Shown here in pieces: positions 1 to 10,036 of a stretch of DNA of 64,000 nt. Source of the DNA: Diatrype stigma (taxonomy: Eukaryota > Ascomycota > Sordariomycetes > Xylariales > Diatrypaceae). A program made the translations under genes and the position numbers. The notes below the pieces were generated by a model, which made no database searches, was not told where the DNA came from, and saw only the letters and a list, made by a program, of their open reading frames with translations. Numbering within the stretch: position 1 is the first letter of the stretch; each line of letters starts with the position of its first letter. The DNA is taken from assembly GCA_022225965.2 (NCBI GenBank), contig JAKJXP020000135.1:1-64000 (forward strand), in the 5' to 3' direction.

Positions 1-640
1 CTGCCACCTAACTCCTGCTGCCACTTATTGCTGCCACCAAGCTGCAATCCTAGCCCCCTGATTGGGTGCATCTTTGGTTTAAGTGGGCCACTTACCTATA
101 CTAGTAGCTGCTGGCACTTACAATTGCACTTACAACCTGCACCTAATTGCTGCAGCTGTTACAGCCCATTCAGCTTACGTAACTTAGCTAGGTAAATTGC
201 AACAGCTAAGTAGGTAGGTGGCAGTAGGTAAGTAGGTGGCAGCAGGTAGGTAGGTGGCAGCAGGTAGGTAGGTGGCAGTAGGTAGGTAGGTGCCAGCAGG
301 TAGGTAGGTGGCAGTAGGTAGGTAGGTGCCAGCAGGTAGGTAGGTGCCAGCAGGTAAGTAGGTGGCAGTAGGTAGGTAGGTGGCAGCAGGTGGGTAGGTG
401 GCAGCAGGTAGGTAGGTGGCAGTAGGTAGGTAGGTGGCAGCAGGTAGGTAGGTGGCAGCAGCAATTCGACCGCTTACGTAAGCTAAGTGGCTTGCAACAG
501 CTAGGTGCAACAGTAGGTGCAATTGTAGGTGGCAGCAATTACAGGTCGGTGACCCATATAAACTGAGGATGCACCCAATCAGCGGGCCAGTATTGCAGCA
601 GGTAGGTAGGTGGCAGCAGGGCCAGCTCCAACTAAGTGGC
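1..640. repeat. Imperfect fold-back (inverted) repeat element, left edge possibly cut by the window
   Basis: Bases 41-72 and the reverse complement of 568-599 match at 29 of 32 positions (core TGATTGGGTGCATC). Weaker inverted similarity continues on both sides: GCTGCCACC near 30-38 against GGTGGCAGC near 609-617, and the ACAATTGCACYTAC region near 120-133 against 510-535. The two halves would fold into one long hairpin with a tandem array in the loop. Words such as CTTACGTAA and GCAACAGCTA also occur on both sides of the array as direct repeats (about 173-210 and 470-512). The structure suggests a fold-back or MITE-like element. No coding capacity, terminal motif or target duplication could be fixed, because the outer left end may lie outside the window. 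Confidence 0.6.
207..466. repeat. 18-bp tandem repeat array (about 14 copies)
   Basis: The unit is close to GGTAGGTAGGTGGCAGCA, with mostly single-base variants (CAG/CAGT, GTGCC for GTGGC). One extra copy lies apart at about 601-618, inside the right arm of the fold-back. Long Leu/Pro/Tyr-rich or Cys/His-rich open frames across this array are repeat translations and are not taken as genes. Confidence 0.9.
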
Positions 641-1136
641 ACTACGCCAGAAGCTAGCCATTTACGGTTTGGGTTGGGCCATAGGCTAGCTGTATTGGGC
701 CTAGCGCGGGTCATTTACGGCTTAAAGCAGACGCTAAGCTAGCCCATTAAAGCCTAGCCCGCACCGGCACTAGCCGCTTTAGGCGTGCACGGGCCGCTAT
801 GCGCATATTGAGTTACTTTCCTATTTGGGACAGCCGACTCCACCCAACTCCCATAGAAAAAAAAGCGACACAATAACCCTTCGTTTCACTACGGTATAAG
901 CAAGCTTATGACCTACGTTAACACTTGGGCATAAGCCAGAGCTTTGGATCTGCGCAACAACGAGCGAACGAACAAACGAGCGTCCCAACAACAGAATACA
1001 GCGTCATGTCCCGCGACCTTCCCCTCCGCCAGCCTTCCACTCCGCCGTTCCTCCTCATCCTGCAGTAGAGCGAACCCAGCACCAAGTTCCAATCACCCAC
1101 CCAACCAACAAACAAACAAGCAAAGCAAGCGCCAAG
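641..1136. other. Upstream region of DSC3
   Basis: The first 190 bases hold degenerate repeats of GCTAGCC- and CATTTACGG-like words (about 652-780), probably repeat debris continuing from the fold-back element. The rest is a CA-rich leader with AACAAACAAACAAG just before the ATG, typical of a fungal 5' untranslated region. No TATA box was identified. Confidence 0.4.
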
Positions 1137-2360
1137 ATGAGCGCAACAACCCACCCCCCGAAACCACCTCTCGGCCCGCGCCACCCCACGACCGATGGCG
1201 AGAAGCAACCACCCCAACCACCACCGCAACCGCAACCCCAAGAGCAGCCCCTCCTCCTCACGATCCGGTTCAGCGCCGCGCTCCCCGACCTCGAGCTCGA
1301 CATCCCGCACCCGTCGCGCACGACGGTAGTCTCCCTAAAACACCTGATCCGCACGCGGCTGAGCGAGCCCAACTCGCAGCGGCGGCTGCGCTTCATCCAC
1401 GGCGGCAAGATCCTGCCCGACGGCGCCGTGCTGAGCGCCGTGCTGAAGCCGCCCCCGCCGCCCCCGCCTCCTTCTGCTCCCGCTCATACGGCTTCCGCCG
1501 CTTCGCGGTACATACAGGGGCTGGGGTTGGACAGAGTGGGAAGGGGGGATGGCGACGCATCGGGAGCTGGGAGAGGAGCGGGAGGTGGTGGAGGAGGAGG
1601 CAGCGCAAGCAGCAGCGGCAAGGGCAAAGCGATCCCGGGCCGACCACGGCAGCGGATCTACGTGAACTGCAGCATCGGGGACAGCCTGACGTCGACCGAG
1701 CTCAGCGACGAAGCCGCGGCGGCCGCCGCGCCCCCTTCGCCGTCCGCCTCGGCCATGACGACGTCGTCGTCGTCGTACTCCTACGCCGCCGCCCGCAGCA
1801 GCTACAACTACCTGAACCCGCCCACCGCGTCCCCCACAACGACGACGACGACGACGACGGCAACGACGACAACCCCAGCCCCGCGCGGCTTCGACCGCCT
1901 CCTGACCGCGGGCTTCACCCCGGCCGAGGTCAACCAGCTGCGGCTGCAGTTCCGGTCGATCCACGCGTCGCGGTACACGCCGGACACGCTGCCGTCGCCC
2001 GACAGCTTCCGCGGGATGGAGGACGCGTGGATCGATTCGTCCACGTCCGCGTCCCTCGCCGGCACGACTCCCGGCGGCGGCGGCGGCGGGTTCGGGGACG
2101 CGGCGGACGAGACCGTGCTAGCGGCAGCGGGAGGTGGCGGTGCTGGTGGTGGTGCTGGGGGAAGCGGGTCGGGCATCGCCGGCACGATCGACGTCCTGGT
2201 GCGGGGCGTCGTCACGGGGTTCCTGTGGCCGCTGGGCAGCGGGGCGTGGCTGATGCGCGAGGAGGGGATGCATAGCGGGCGGAGCCGGTTCATGGTCGGG
2301 GTCGGGGTGCTGTTCAGTATCTTGGTTGGTGTCATTAGGGCGATTTCTGGGGAGAGGTGA
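1137..2360 (+). CDS. dsc3: DSC E3 ubiquitin ligase complex subunit 3 (Dsc3-like)
   Basis: An intronless 407-residue protein. Residues about 39-105 form a ubiquitin-like domain (LRFIHGGKILPDGAVL region). A long Gly/Ser/Ala/Thr-rich linker follows. The conserved C-terminal block (PRGFDRLLTAGFTPAEVNQL near residue 247) matches fungal DUF2407 C-terminal domains. Two hydrophobic helices at about 351-372 and 382-403 end the protein. In fission yeast and Aspergillus the Dsc complex is a Golgi/endosomal membrane ubiquitin ligase needed for SREBP cleavage, and Dsc3 is its Ubl-containing membrane subunit. The ATG is chosen because the Ubl domain starts soon after it and no in-frame ATG lies upstream near the leader. 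The linker is rich in simple codons (ACG and GGC runs). The gene converges on MTR4. Confidence 0.85.
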   Translation: MSATTHPPKPPLGPRHPTTDGEKQPPQPPPQPQPQEQPLLLTIRFSAALPDLELDIPHPSRTTVVSLKHLIRTRLSEPNSQRRLRFIHGGKILPDGAVLSAVLKPPPPPPPPSAPAHTASAASRYIQGLGLDRVGRGDGDASGAGRGAGGGGGGGSASSSGKGKAIPGRPRQRIYVNCSIGDSLTSTELSDEAAAAAAPPSPSASAMTTSSSSYSYAAARSSYNYLNPPTASPTTTTTTTTATTTTPAPRGFDRLLTAGFTPAEVNQLRLQFRSIHASRYTPDTLPSPDSFRGMEDAWIDSSTSASLAGTTPGGGGGGFGDAADETVLAAAGGGGAGGGAGGSGSGIAGTIDVLVRGVVTGFLWPLGSGAWLMREEGMHSGRSRFMVGVGVLFSILVGVIRAISGER

Positions 2361-3102
2361 GGTGAGGTGGGATATGAAGTCAACAGGGAAGGAAGAAGGG
2401 GGGAGAAAGATAGGTGTTTTGTATGTGGTATGTGCATTATATTGTTTGGCGTTCACGGAGGATACACGCATCTCAGGGGATGAGATCAGGTTTCTCACTA
2501 CTCGGGAGTCTAGTTATAGCATGGCGACATGGCGTTACGGAGCGAGGCTTCAATTGACTTCAGGATTGGCAGGCTTGAATGACTTGGGGGTCGGGCCTGG
2601 CGAGCAATTCGGCAGGTATTGTCTTTCTCTAATGTGGATACCATCAATCAAGACAAGATTCAAGAAGAAAGAGAAGACGGTCTGAGCATCGCGAACGGCA
2701 GCGATGCTCGGTTGATCTACCTAATACAATACTATCGCCATTATCGAAAACCTCGGCCTTCCCACCCATGAGACGTTTCGGGGCCATGTAGGAGCTCCAC
2801 GTGCGTAGCTGTGGTGTCGCAGGTCTATCTATGAGAGAAAAAGCAAGTGGTATTCTTCTCCGAACTCCATTAACAAATGCAAGCGATAACCACTTCGGGA
2901 AATGCTACACCAAGAAGTTGGGGGTGAACTGTTCAGTATACCCCGATGATGCGGAAGATAAAGGAGTTTCAGAGCTCCTTATTTAGGTTCCGCATTTCAA
3001 AGAATATGTCAAGCTGAATCTTCGTCACCCCTACACCACCTACCAGAGATAGATACCATATAAAGATATCTAGCAAACACACACACGAGATTGTGAGTGA
3101 TC
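2361..3102. other. Convergent intergenic region between DSC3 and MTR4
   Basis: It holds the 3' untranslated regions of the two converging genes. Short open frames (for example 2801-2986) have no recognisable domain. Nothing else is seen. Confidence 0.5.
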
Positions 3103-6100
3103 TTAGAGGTAGAGAGACTGGGCAGCAACAATGTCACGGCGAATCTTGGCCAGACTCTCCTCGAACTTGTTAGTCAACTCTTCGCTACCCATTACCTTTC
3201 CAGCCTGCGCCATCTGGCGCAACAGCTCCTCGAGGCGGCGGAACAGACGGATCAGGGAACCTTCATAGGCGTCCGTCATTTTGCTGTGGATATGTGTTAG
3301 TGAGTGTACAATAACGTAAGAAAGGGCCCAGTGTGGATGGGGTTTCCTTCCAAGGATAGGTAGAACGTACCAAACTTCAGCAAATGGCTTCCCCTGTGCC
3401 CAAGTGTAGACAGTCTCGACCAGCTGCCACTTCAGGCCCTGGACGTACTCCTCTTCATTGACATCGAGTTTGCTTTCTTGGCTAACCTTCGCGATAACGC
3501 GTGCCTGAGCTTGGATCTGCGAGAAAGGTTTGAGGAGTTCGTCGGGTAGAGGCGTAGCCTCTAGGCGCTCGTCGAAGATGAAAACGCTCAGTATGGCGGC
3601 GCATAACTCGGGAGACAGCTCGTTGAAGAAGCCGTTGAACAGCAGCTCCGATAATAGCAGCTCATGTCCTTCTGTTGAAGAAATCTCGCAGGCCACGCGC
3701 GCCTTCAGCTCCACCACCTCAGATTCGTTGATGAAACCAAGTCGTCGAAGTACACGCTTCCTCGACTTGAGCTCATCGAGCTGCGCGATCGAGTGAGCTT
3801 TGGCGATCTTCTTCTTGTGAGCCTTGATGTCATCAATGAGAGCAATCTTTTTCGAGTACTGTTCCCACAGCCCAGGTAGGAGAGGTGATCCATGGAGGGG
3901 GTTGGCCAGCAGACGAGACTCGAGCACCTCAATCTTCCGGAGCAGCTTCTTGAATGAATCATCCGTGATGTTCATGTTTTCAATAGGATCTAAGATAGGT
4001 ATGCCATCCGGGAAGCGTCGTTCTGTTTCCTTAAGCGCTTTATACATCGTCTTCCTGACTGCTTCTATATCTTCTCGAGTCTTGATTCGTTTTTCCTTGT
4101 TGTCCTTATCTTTAGGCATGAACAGTCGAATTTGACTCAGAGCCTTGATACAAGTCAGCATGCAAGGTACGGCTTCGAAGACACTGTCATGGCTGGACTC
4201 GCAAGGTCTGGCGCCTTCCGGCATTGCTGTCGAAGGATTCGCAGGGCCGAACGGATCGCATGTTGGGTCGATGCGAAGGAATACGTCGATGAAATATGAC
4301 TCTTGAGGCGGATATTCCTTCTCACCAAACTTTGGATCCTTGCGCTTAGTGAAGTTCAAGACAATGCCCCAACCGAAATCTTTCCCTGTCTTCGGATGCT
4401 CGATGTGCACGAGTCTGCCTGGTTGCAGGAATTCGGAGCAGTAGGTTGGATTCTGAATGACAGCGAGCATATCCTTGGTGTATGCGGAGATTTGTTGGCG
4501 CAATCCGTAGTAGTCCTTGACCGTCGCCTCATCGGCGATAATCATCTCGTCCCTCTCCTTCTGCAACTTCATCAGTTCATGCTCCAGGCCGGCAACGCTT
4601 GCGGTATTTTGGAATTGGAAGAAACAGCTCTCTAGCATAAACTCTGGCGATATCGCCTCAATTCTCAGTAGGTTCAGAACCATGTTGTAGCCTAGATAGA
4701 ACGCAGAGTTTAGACGGTCTTGTTGCCCTACTACAATAGTCTTTGCTGTGTCGGGCTCCATCTTGTCATCGATCATCATGATGACGATTCCGCGTTCATC
4801 GAGACCTCTTCGGCCGGCACGTCCGGCCATCTGAATATATTCAGACGGCGTAATTGGTCGAACTGCAGTCCCATCCCACTTTGTGACCTTGGTGAAGATA
4901 ACGGTCTTTGCCGGCATGTTGAGACCGATGGAGAAGGTTTCCGTGGCAAAGAGCACTTTGATCAAGCCCTCCTGGAAGAGAATTTCAATGGTCTCCTTGA
5001 GAATGGGCAGAAGACCAGAGTGATGGACACCTATGCCCTTTTCCAACAAGGGAAGAATGTTCTGGATTTGAGGAAGCTCTCGATCCTCCTCCGAAAGAGA
5101 TTCGATAGCACTAGTGAACACTTTCCGGACCATGGCTTTCTCGCTCTCATCGTTGAAGGCGAACTTAGAGGTACTCAAGGCCAACATCTCGCACTCTTTC
5201 TTGCTGAAATTGAATACAATGACTGGGTTGAAGTTTTTGTTCATAATCATCTTGATGATTTTCTGAATGTCAGCTTGACTCTCCTCCTTGCCTTTGGTGA
5301 ACTTCTTGTTTTTGCCCTTCCCTTTGGTTCTCGCGTCGACACCATTAGATTCGGCTCCCTTCTTCTCTTCGATCAACTGCATAGTCTTATTGAAGTTGTT
5401 CTCTCGGAAGACGCCCTTCTCATCAACCACGAGGAAGATGCCATTGCCGCCAGCTGGGAAGAAGTAATTCTGAAGAGGGGTAGGTCGAAAATCGGTGTAG
5501 ACGACGTGACATGCTTGTCGATGGATCTTGGCAATCCACTCGGCGAACTGGAAGGCATTGGGAATGGTGGCGGACAGGAAGACATATCGGACCTTGTCTG
5601 GCAGAAGAATGATGGTCTCTTCCCAAACGACACCACGGGTTTTGTCTCGCATGTAGTGGATCTCGTCGAATACAACCCAGGCTACTTCTCGCATAATCTC
5701 TGATCCCCTGTATAGCATAGAGCGAAGAATTTCGGTGGTCATGACTAGACAACTAGCGGTCGGGTTGATGGTCACGTCACCTGTCATCAGACCAACATCT
5801 CCAAAGGCCTCGTTGAACTCTCGGTATTTCTGGTTACTCAAGGCTTTGATGGGACTGGTGTAGATGACCCGTTGATTCCTCTTGAGACATTGCGCAATGG
5901 CATATTCGGCCACGACCGTCTTGCCAGCACTCGTGTGCGCCGAAACCAGAACACTTTCATCCCGTTCAATGGAGGAAATGGATATGCGCTGGAAGGGGTC
6001 CAGGTTGAAGGGCCACGATCTGGCGGGTTCCTCGGGCGGCTTATGTTCTGAGAGCGGAACATACTCATAATCGAGATCGGGTGGAAGTGCAACTTGATGT

Positions 6101-6510
6101 TGGATATTGTGCGATATGACGAGAGCGGATTCGTCCTTGGTAGGCGCAAAGCCAGGAACGGCGGCCACCTCTCTAGACTCGGCAGTCTCAAAAGTATCAG
6201 TCAGCACCGGCTCTGCAGCGCCATCTTTCCTCCGTCGCTTGCTGTCTTGTTGGTTCTCGGATGCGGCCTCGTCAGCATTGTCGTCTTCCGAAGACGGCTG
6301 GGCATCAGCCATGTTAACCTCGGGAATGGAAGGTGCAGATGCAGCATCTCCATTCTTCATACCACCATCCGCATTCCTCTTCTTGCCCTTCTTAGATCTC
6401 TTGGACTTGAGGGGTGTGGATGATTGAGCTTCGGCCTTGGGGTCCAATGGAGGCTCGCTTTTGGGCTTTGCAGCCGACTTGTCATCGAAGACATCGAACA
6501 AGTCGTCCAT
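3103..6510 (-). CDS. mtr4: Mtr4-type DExH RNA helicase of the nuclear exosome/TRAMP pathway
   Basis: Two exons: 6510-3371 and 3283-3103. The spliced protein has 1106 residues. Mtr4 unwinds nuclear RNA and feeds it to the exosome. A Lys-rich acidic N-terminus (residues 1-150) precedes the Ski2-like core: Walker A AHTSAGKT at about 191-198, DEIH at about 272-275, SAT at about 303-305 and QMAGRAGRRG at about 550-559. An arch/KOW insertion and the C-terminal DSHCT domain follow, ending in the conserved SLYL. The start is the ATG opening MDDLFDVFDD; the open frame runs upstream only through non-ATG leader. The 87-nt intron (3284-3370) has donor GTACGT, branch CACTAAC and acceptor CAG. Splicing restores FAEVCKMTDAYEG, the conserved fungal reading. 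The intron is a multiple of three and has no stop, so retention would add 29 residues. The gene is divergent from COX8. Confidence 0.93.
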   Translation of the reverse strand: MDDLFDVFDDKSAAKPKSEPPLDPKAEAQSSTPLKSKRSKKGKKRNADGGMKNGDAASAPSIPEVNMADAQPSSEDDNADEAASENQQDSKRRRKDGAAEPVLTDTFETAESREVAAVPGFAPTKDESALVISHNIQHQVALPPDLDYEYVPLSEHKPPEEPARSWPFNLDPFQRISISSIERDESVLVSAHTSAGKTVVAEYAIAQCLKRNQRVIYTSPIKALSNQKYREFNEAFGDVGLMTGDVTINPTASCLVMTTEILRSMLYRGSEIMREVAWVVFDEIHYMRDKTRGVVWEETIILLPDKVRYVFLSATIPNAFQFAEWIAKIHRQACHVVYTDFRPTPLQNYFFPAGGNGIFLVVDEKGVFRENNFNKTMQLIEEKKGAESNGVDARTKGKGKNKKFTKGKEESQADIQKIIKMIMNKNFNPVIVFNFSKKECEMLALSTSKFAFNDESEKAMVRKVFTSAIESLSEEDRELPQIQNILPLLEKGIGVHHSGLLPILKETIEILFQEGLIKVLFATETFSIGLNMPAKTVIFTKVTKWDGTAVRPITPSEYIQMAGRAGRRGLDERGIVIMMIDDKMEPDTAKTIVVGQQDRLNSAFYLGYNMVLNLLRIEAISPEFMLESCFFQFQNTASVAGLEHELMKLQKERDEMIIADEATVKDYYGLRQQISAYTKDMLAVIQNPTYCSEFLQPGRLVHIEHPKTGKDFGWGIVLNFTKRKDPKFGEKEYPPQESYFIDVFLRIDPTCDPFGPANPSTAMPEGARPCESSHDSVFEAVPCMLTCIKALSQIRLFMPKDKDNKEKRIKTREDIEAVRKTMYKALKETERRFPDGIPILDPIENMNITDDSFKKLLRKIEVLESRLLANPLHGSPLLPGLWEQYSKKIALIDDIKAHKKKIAKAHSIAQLDELKSRKRVLRRLGFINESEVVELKARVACEISSTEGHELLLSELLFNGFFNELSPELCAAILSVFIFDERLEATPLPDELLKPFSQIQAQARVIAKVSQESKLDVNEEEYVQGLKWQLVETVYTWAQGKPFAEVWYVLPILGRKPHPHWALSYVIVHSLTHIHSKMTDAYEGSLIRLFRRLEELLRQMAQAGKVMGSEELTNKFEESLAKIRRDIVAAQSLYL

Positions 6511-7445
6511 GGCGGCCAATTCTTCTGAGACGTCACTGGCAGAAATGACTATCTCTGATGTTTGATGTGTCGACGTCGACCTTGCGTTTATTGGAATCGG
6601 AATCCGTCCTCGCTTATCACTATGCAAGACGCCCAGGGGGACGTTGTCGAAGCTTGCAATGGAGAATGGAAGGTGGCAGAGTAGGACGAGATAGGGTTGG
6701 CAGGTAACGGTCGTCCGGTGCCTTTGTCCAGTTTCTGCAGGTGTAATGGAGTAATGGAAGTGAGGAGCTGCGATCGATCGATCCCAGTAGGTAGCCAAGT
6801 AGATAGTAGCAGCTGCACCTTTCGCAAGAAAAAAAAGGTTGGTCCATAGCAACCAAGCACCAAGCACCTACTACATAGTAATCGATAAGAGTTATAGCGG
6901 CACTAGCACCACGGCCTAGGTAGACTAATGACGCTAAATGATAGTTAGTTCGTTAATCCCTGCCTGGAACTGAGGCAAGCAAGGCAAGCACGCCCTGGAG
7001 TGCCCAGACACCCAGAGTGCCAGAGTGCCAGCAATTGGAGTGCCAGAGGCAATTGAAGGTGGGGGTGCTTCAAAGCCCGAGAATCAACCGACCAATTGAC
7101 TTCCTTCGATATATCGATCGAAGCATCATGCCATCGTCAATTCCCATTCCGTCGATTCGAAGTTGAACGCTCACCACGAAGTGCCCCTCGCCTCTCAGCA
7201 AGCACCACCACAGCCGCAAAGAAGAAGCAAACCTCTCCACTCAACACAAGCCTCTGACTAAGGTATGTTATACGCACATATTAGTTATGAGCCTTTTCCA
7301 TCCGGGCGTCGCAAAGCAACTTACATACTGTATATACCTACGTATATATAATATATCCCATCCCGTTGGCCGACCCCACCAACTGCAACTGACTTTCCGC
7401 TTGCTCACTCACGTTCAACCCCAGGACCCGACCCGACCAGACACC
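6511..7445. promoter_or_regulatory. Shared divergent upstream region of MTR4 and COX8
   Basis: 935 bases separate the two start codons. The region holds AAGGCAAGCA-type repeats and several copies of GAGTGCCAG between about 6996 and 7056. A probable 5'-UTR intron of COX8 lies at 7263-7424 (GTATGT donor, CTGAC branch, CCCAG acceptor). No TATA box was identified. Confidence 0.4.
6996..7056. repeat. Short direct repeats of GAGTGCCAG
   Basis: Three close matches to AGAGTGCCAG (7014-7023, 7022-7031 and about 7038-7047) and one variant GAGTGCCCAG (about 6998-7007) lie in the MTR4/COX8 intergenic region. CAATTG occurs on both sides of the last copy. They could be protein-binding sites or simple slippage. 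Confidence 0.6.
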
Positions 7446-7814
7446 ATGATCGCCAACTCCGCCGCCCGCGCCGCCAGCCAGCGCACCCTGACGTCCCTGG
7501 TCTCGCGCCGGGCCTTCCACGCCACCCGCGCCCGCCTGTCGTCGCCCTACCACTACCCCGAGGGCCCCTACACGAACCTGCCCTTCAACCCCCACACGCG
7601 CTTCTTCGCCGTGCGCTACTTCCTCTACGCCTTCACCGGCTTCTTCGCGCCGTTCGGCATTGCCAGTACGTCTCGGGTCCCGTCGTTTCAGTTCTGGGTG
7701 GATTCCGGATAGACGTATCCCTAGACTCGACATGTGTCTCTGTGTGTGTGTGTGTGTGTTTGTGCTGACTCCTGTGGTTTTCTAGTCTGGCAAACCAAGA
7801 AGCCCAAGGCTTAA
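7446..7814 (+). CDS. cox8: Cytochrome c oxidase subunit VIII (Cox8/VIIc family), mitochondrial
   Basis: Two exons, 7446-7665 and 7786-7814, encode 82 residues. The N-terminus is rich in Arg, Ala and Ser (ARAASQRTLTSLVSRRAFH) and looks like a mitochondrial targeting presequence. The mature part has the fungal Cox8 signature YHYPEGPYTNLPFNPH, then one transmembrane helix (FFAVRYFLYAFTGFFAPFGIAIW) and the short tail QTKKPKA. It is a small inner-membrane subunit of complex IV. The intron (7666-7785) starts GTACGT and ends TCTAG. Joining restores the Ile codon and the helix end. The intron carries a (TG)n run. Length and architecture match the family well. Confidence 0.92.
7738..7762. repeat. (TG)n microsatellite inside the COX8 intron
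   Basis: About ten TG units lie between 7741 and 7762, within the COX8 intron and upstream of its branch site. No effect on splicing can be inferred from sequence. Confidence 0.9.
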
Positions 7815-8337
7815 ACTATTCGCTGTGCCATCATCAGCTGAAGTGGTTAGGTTCGTGGTGGGATGAGCATTGCATGACATTCGAGGGCGGGCGAGCACGG
7901 CACCTCTATGCATATAGAGAGGGGGGTAAAAAGGGTGATGTACATAAATCGTGGACAATAGACCTTAGGCCGTTGCCGAATCAATCTTTTATTTGTTCTG
8001 TGTGCCCCTCGATCCACGGCATATCGAGCCTCTTTTCGAGCAACTACCAATGTTCTGGCCTCTGCTAATAAGGTACCTCTGAATGTTTTTACATGCCGCT
8101 ATACATGTTTGTCCATCACGTCGTGTTACTTCGGACTGAATCAGGTCATCAAGGCCTACCCCAGGTGGTAAGGGAGGAGTGGTAAGTAGGTAACAAAGAC
8201 ATGTGTTTATATGATAAAAGGAGGTTCATTTCTCGTATCCAAAGTCAGCTTAGCCTTCCAAACATTCTAACAAGGCTCCGAGATGTTGACCTATCCTTTC
8301 CTTTCACAGCCCCAACTAAGAAAACAAAACAGCCAAG
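7815..8337. other. Convergent intergenic region after COX8
   Basis: 3' flanks of COX8 and the C2H2 gene. AT-richer than the genes. No coding sequence or RNA gene is seen. Confidence 0.5.
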
Positions 8338-10036
8338 CTAGACACCTTCTCGGAATGACCAGTCTTTCCTCTGCTTCAAAAGCGTGTTCATCTCTCGGTG
8401 TGCATTTAATGACACCTCCAGGTCGTTGATCCTCACATTCTTCATATTCAGTTCCTCCGTCGTCCGTCTCAGTTCTCTGTCCCTTTCGCTGACCGTTTGC
8501 TCCAATTCCTTAATCCTCTCATCCTTCGTATTCATTTCTCTGTCCCTTTCGCTGATCGTTTGCTCCAATTCTCTAATTCTCTCATCCTTCTTTCTCAGCT
8601 CGCTCTTCAGATCGCTCTCTGAGTCGTCGCTATCTTCTCGGCGTCGCTTCCGAGATGCGGTGGAGCTGCGATCCGACAAGCTCTCCGCGGCTGAGGGGGC
8701 CCCATTAGGATCATATTGACCTTTGTGGACAACTCTGATATGTCGATTCCAGTTATCCCGGCGAGACCAGCCCAGTTTGTTTCGTTTACAGCCAGGCCAA
8801 GGGCAGACGTGAGGCTTCTCACTGGAATGTTTGTCAGACTGGTGTCGCCTGAGGTCCTTCCCGGACCCGAATGCCTCGGAGCATGCGCCGCACTTAACCC
8901 GCTTATCGTGACGGTCCAGGTCCGCACTCGTCAGGCGTTAGCACATTGGTCTGGAGGGTGAATATGCCTTGGGTTACTCACTTGGACGTTGACTGGACGG
9001 CAAACTCTTCGTTGCAGTCTGGAGCACTGCCCTTGAAGGGAAGACCTCCGACAGCTATACCCAAGTTTTGATCTCCGCTAGATAGCTCCAATGCGGGCTC
9101 TAGCTGTCTTGGTGGTGTCTGGTGTCCTGCTTGGAAGTTTGGCTGTGCATAGGGCACTGCAGGGTATGAATTGGCCTGTTCAGATGCGATCTGCCTTCCC
9201 GGGGACAATGTCGACTGGGTGTACATGGGTGCGATGGGAAGCCTGGGTTCAGACAATCTATCATTGATTGTCAAGTCACTACTCGAATAACCCGTCAGAG
9301 GCTCCTGCCCGCTCCCCGTTTCAGGGTTGAAATTTTCAACCCAGTATGCCACATGATCCAAGACGGTGGGAGCAGTTGCACTCCTATCTGCTGCGTTTTT
9401 CTGGGGGGAAAAACCAGCAGAGTCCGGGTCATCGAAAGGAAATACATCCAAGTTCCCGGGTTCACCTGTCTGCGGGTATCCCCCAGTCGTTACCTCAGGG
9501 CCAATCTCAAAGTCCTCGAAGTCCCAGGTGTATTCGGGTGGGTAAAACATCCAACACACACCCCATAACACAGCCAGAGCAGGCCATATCGTCCATGGCA
9601 TGGTAGTACAAGGATGGCGGAGGTTGTTGGGAAACTCTGGTACCCAGGCTAGTAGCAACAGTTTTTGTAGGAGTAGTCGCAACAATCTTCGTAGAAGGTA
9701 GGCGTACATCATCCAGTAGATTGAGGGGACATAGGTGCTGAGTACCCCTGGGCTGAACATCACTTCGTTCTTCACGTCTTGGTTTTCTAGATTATAGACT
9801 AATTGGCTTATGGTAGATTGGATCCTCTTGAGATTTGATGTTTTTGATGTTTTTGATGTTTTTGATGCATTCAGTAAGGCTATAGGATACGTGATGGTAA
9901 GAACGTGTTTTGCTGCTAACCTTTCAGCGGCATACACGGAATCGGCAAAATCCCGAAAGCTGACGCGTAATCTTTGCAGCAGGTAGCGGTCTTGACTGTC
10001 GAATATGGGACCCTGGGGCCCCATGCCTAAAGCCAT
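8338..10036 (-). CDS. C2H2 zinc-finger protein with C-terminal duplicated coiled coil
   Basis: Two exons, 10036-8982 and 8926-8338, give 547 residues. The 55-nt intron (8927-8981) has donor GTGAGT and branch GCTAAC. Joining gives CNEEF...ADLDRHDKR, a partial first finger. Two fuller fingers follow: CGAC...HQSDKH, and CPWPGC...HIRVVH of the fungal CPWPGC type. After them come a basic KRRR patch and a coiled coil in which a 21-residue block (KDERIRELEQTISERDRE type) is repeated twice. The middle is Pro/Ser/Asp-rich. It is likely a DNA-binding nuclear protein of unknown target. Residues about 105-165 are oddly hydrophobic (LLRRLLRLLLQKLLLLAW), whereas another frame there reads Ser/Thr/Pro-rich, so an unrecognised intron or wrong frame is possible. 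The N-terminal start is uncertain. Confidence 0.65.
9838..9869. repeat. 9-bp tandem repeat (GATGTTTTT) encoding KTS triplets
   Basis: Three to four copies of GATGTTTTT lie in the C2H2 gene and encode SKTSKTSKTS on the minus strand. Confidence 0.85.

Noticed and set aside
159..714. Long open frames with Leu/Pro/Tyr, Ala/Thr/Tyr or Cys/His repeats
   Set aside because: They are translations of the 18-bp tandem array in several frames, not genes.
944..2275. 443-codon frame overlapping DSC3
   Set aside because: It is an Arg/Pro/Ala-rich shadow of the GC-rich DSC3 coding sequence and shows no domain.
4720..5703. 327-codon plus-strand frame opposite MTR4
   Set aside because: Antisense shadow of the helicase. 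It has no homology signal and the conserved motifs are on the other strand.
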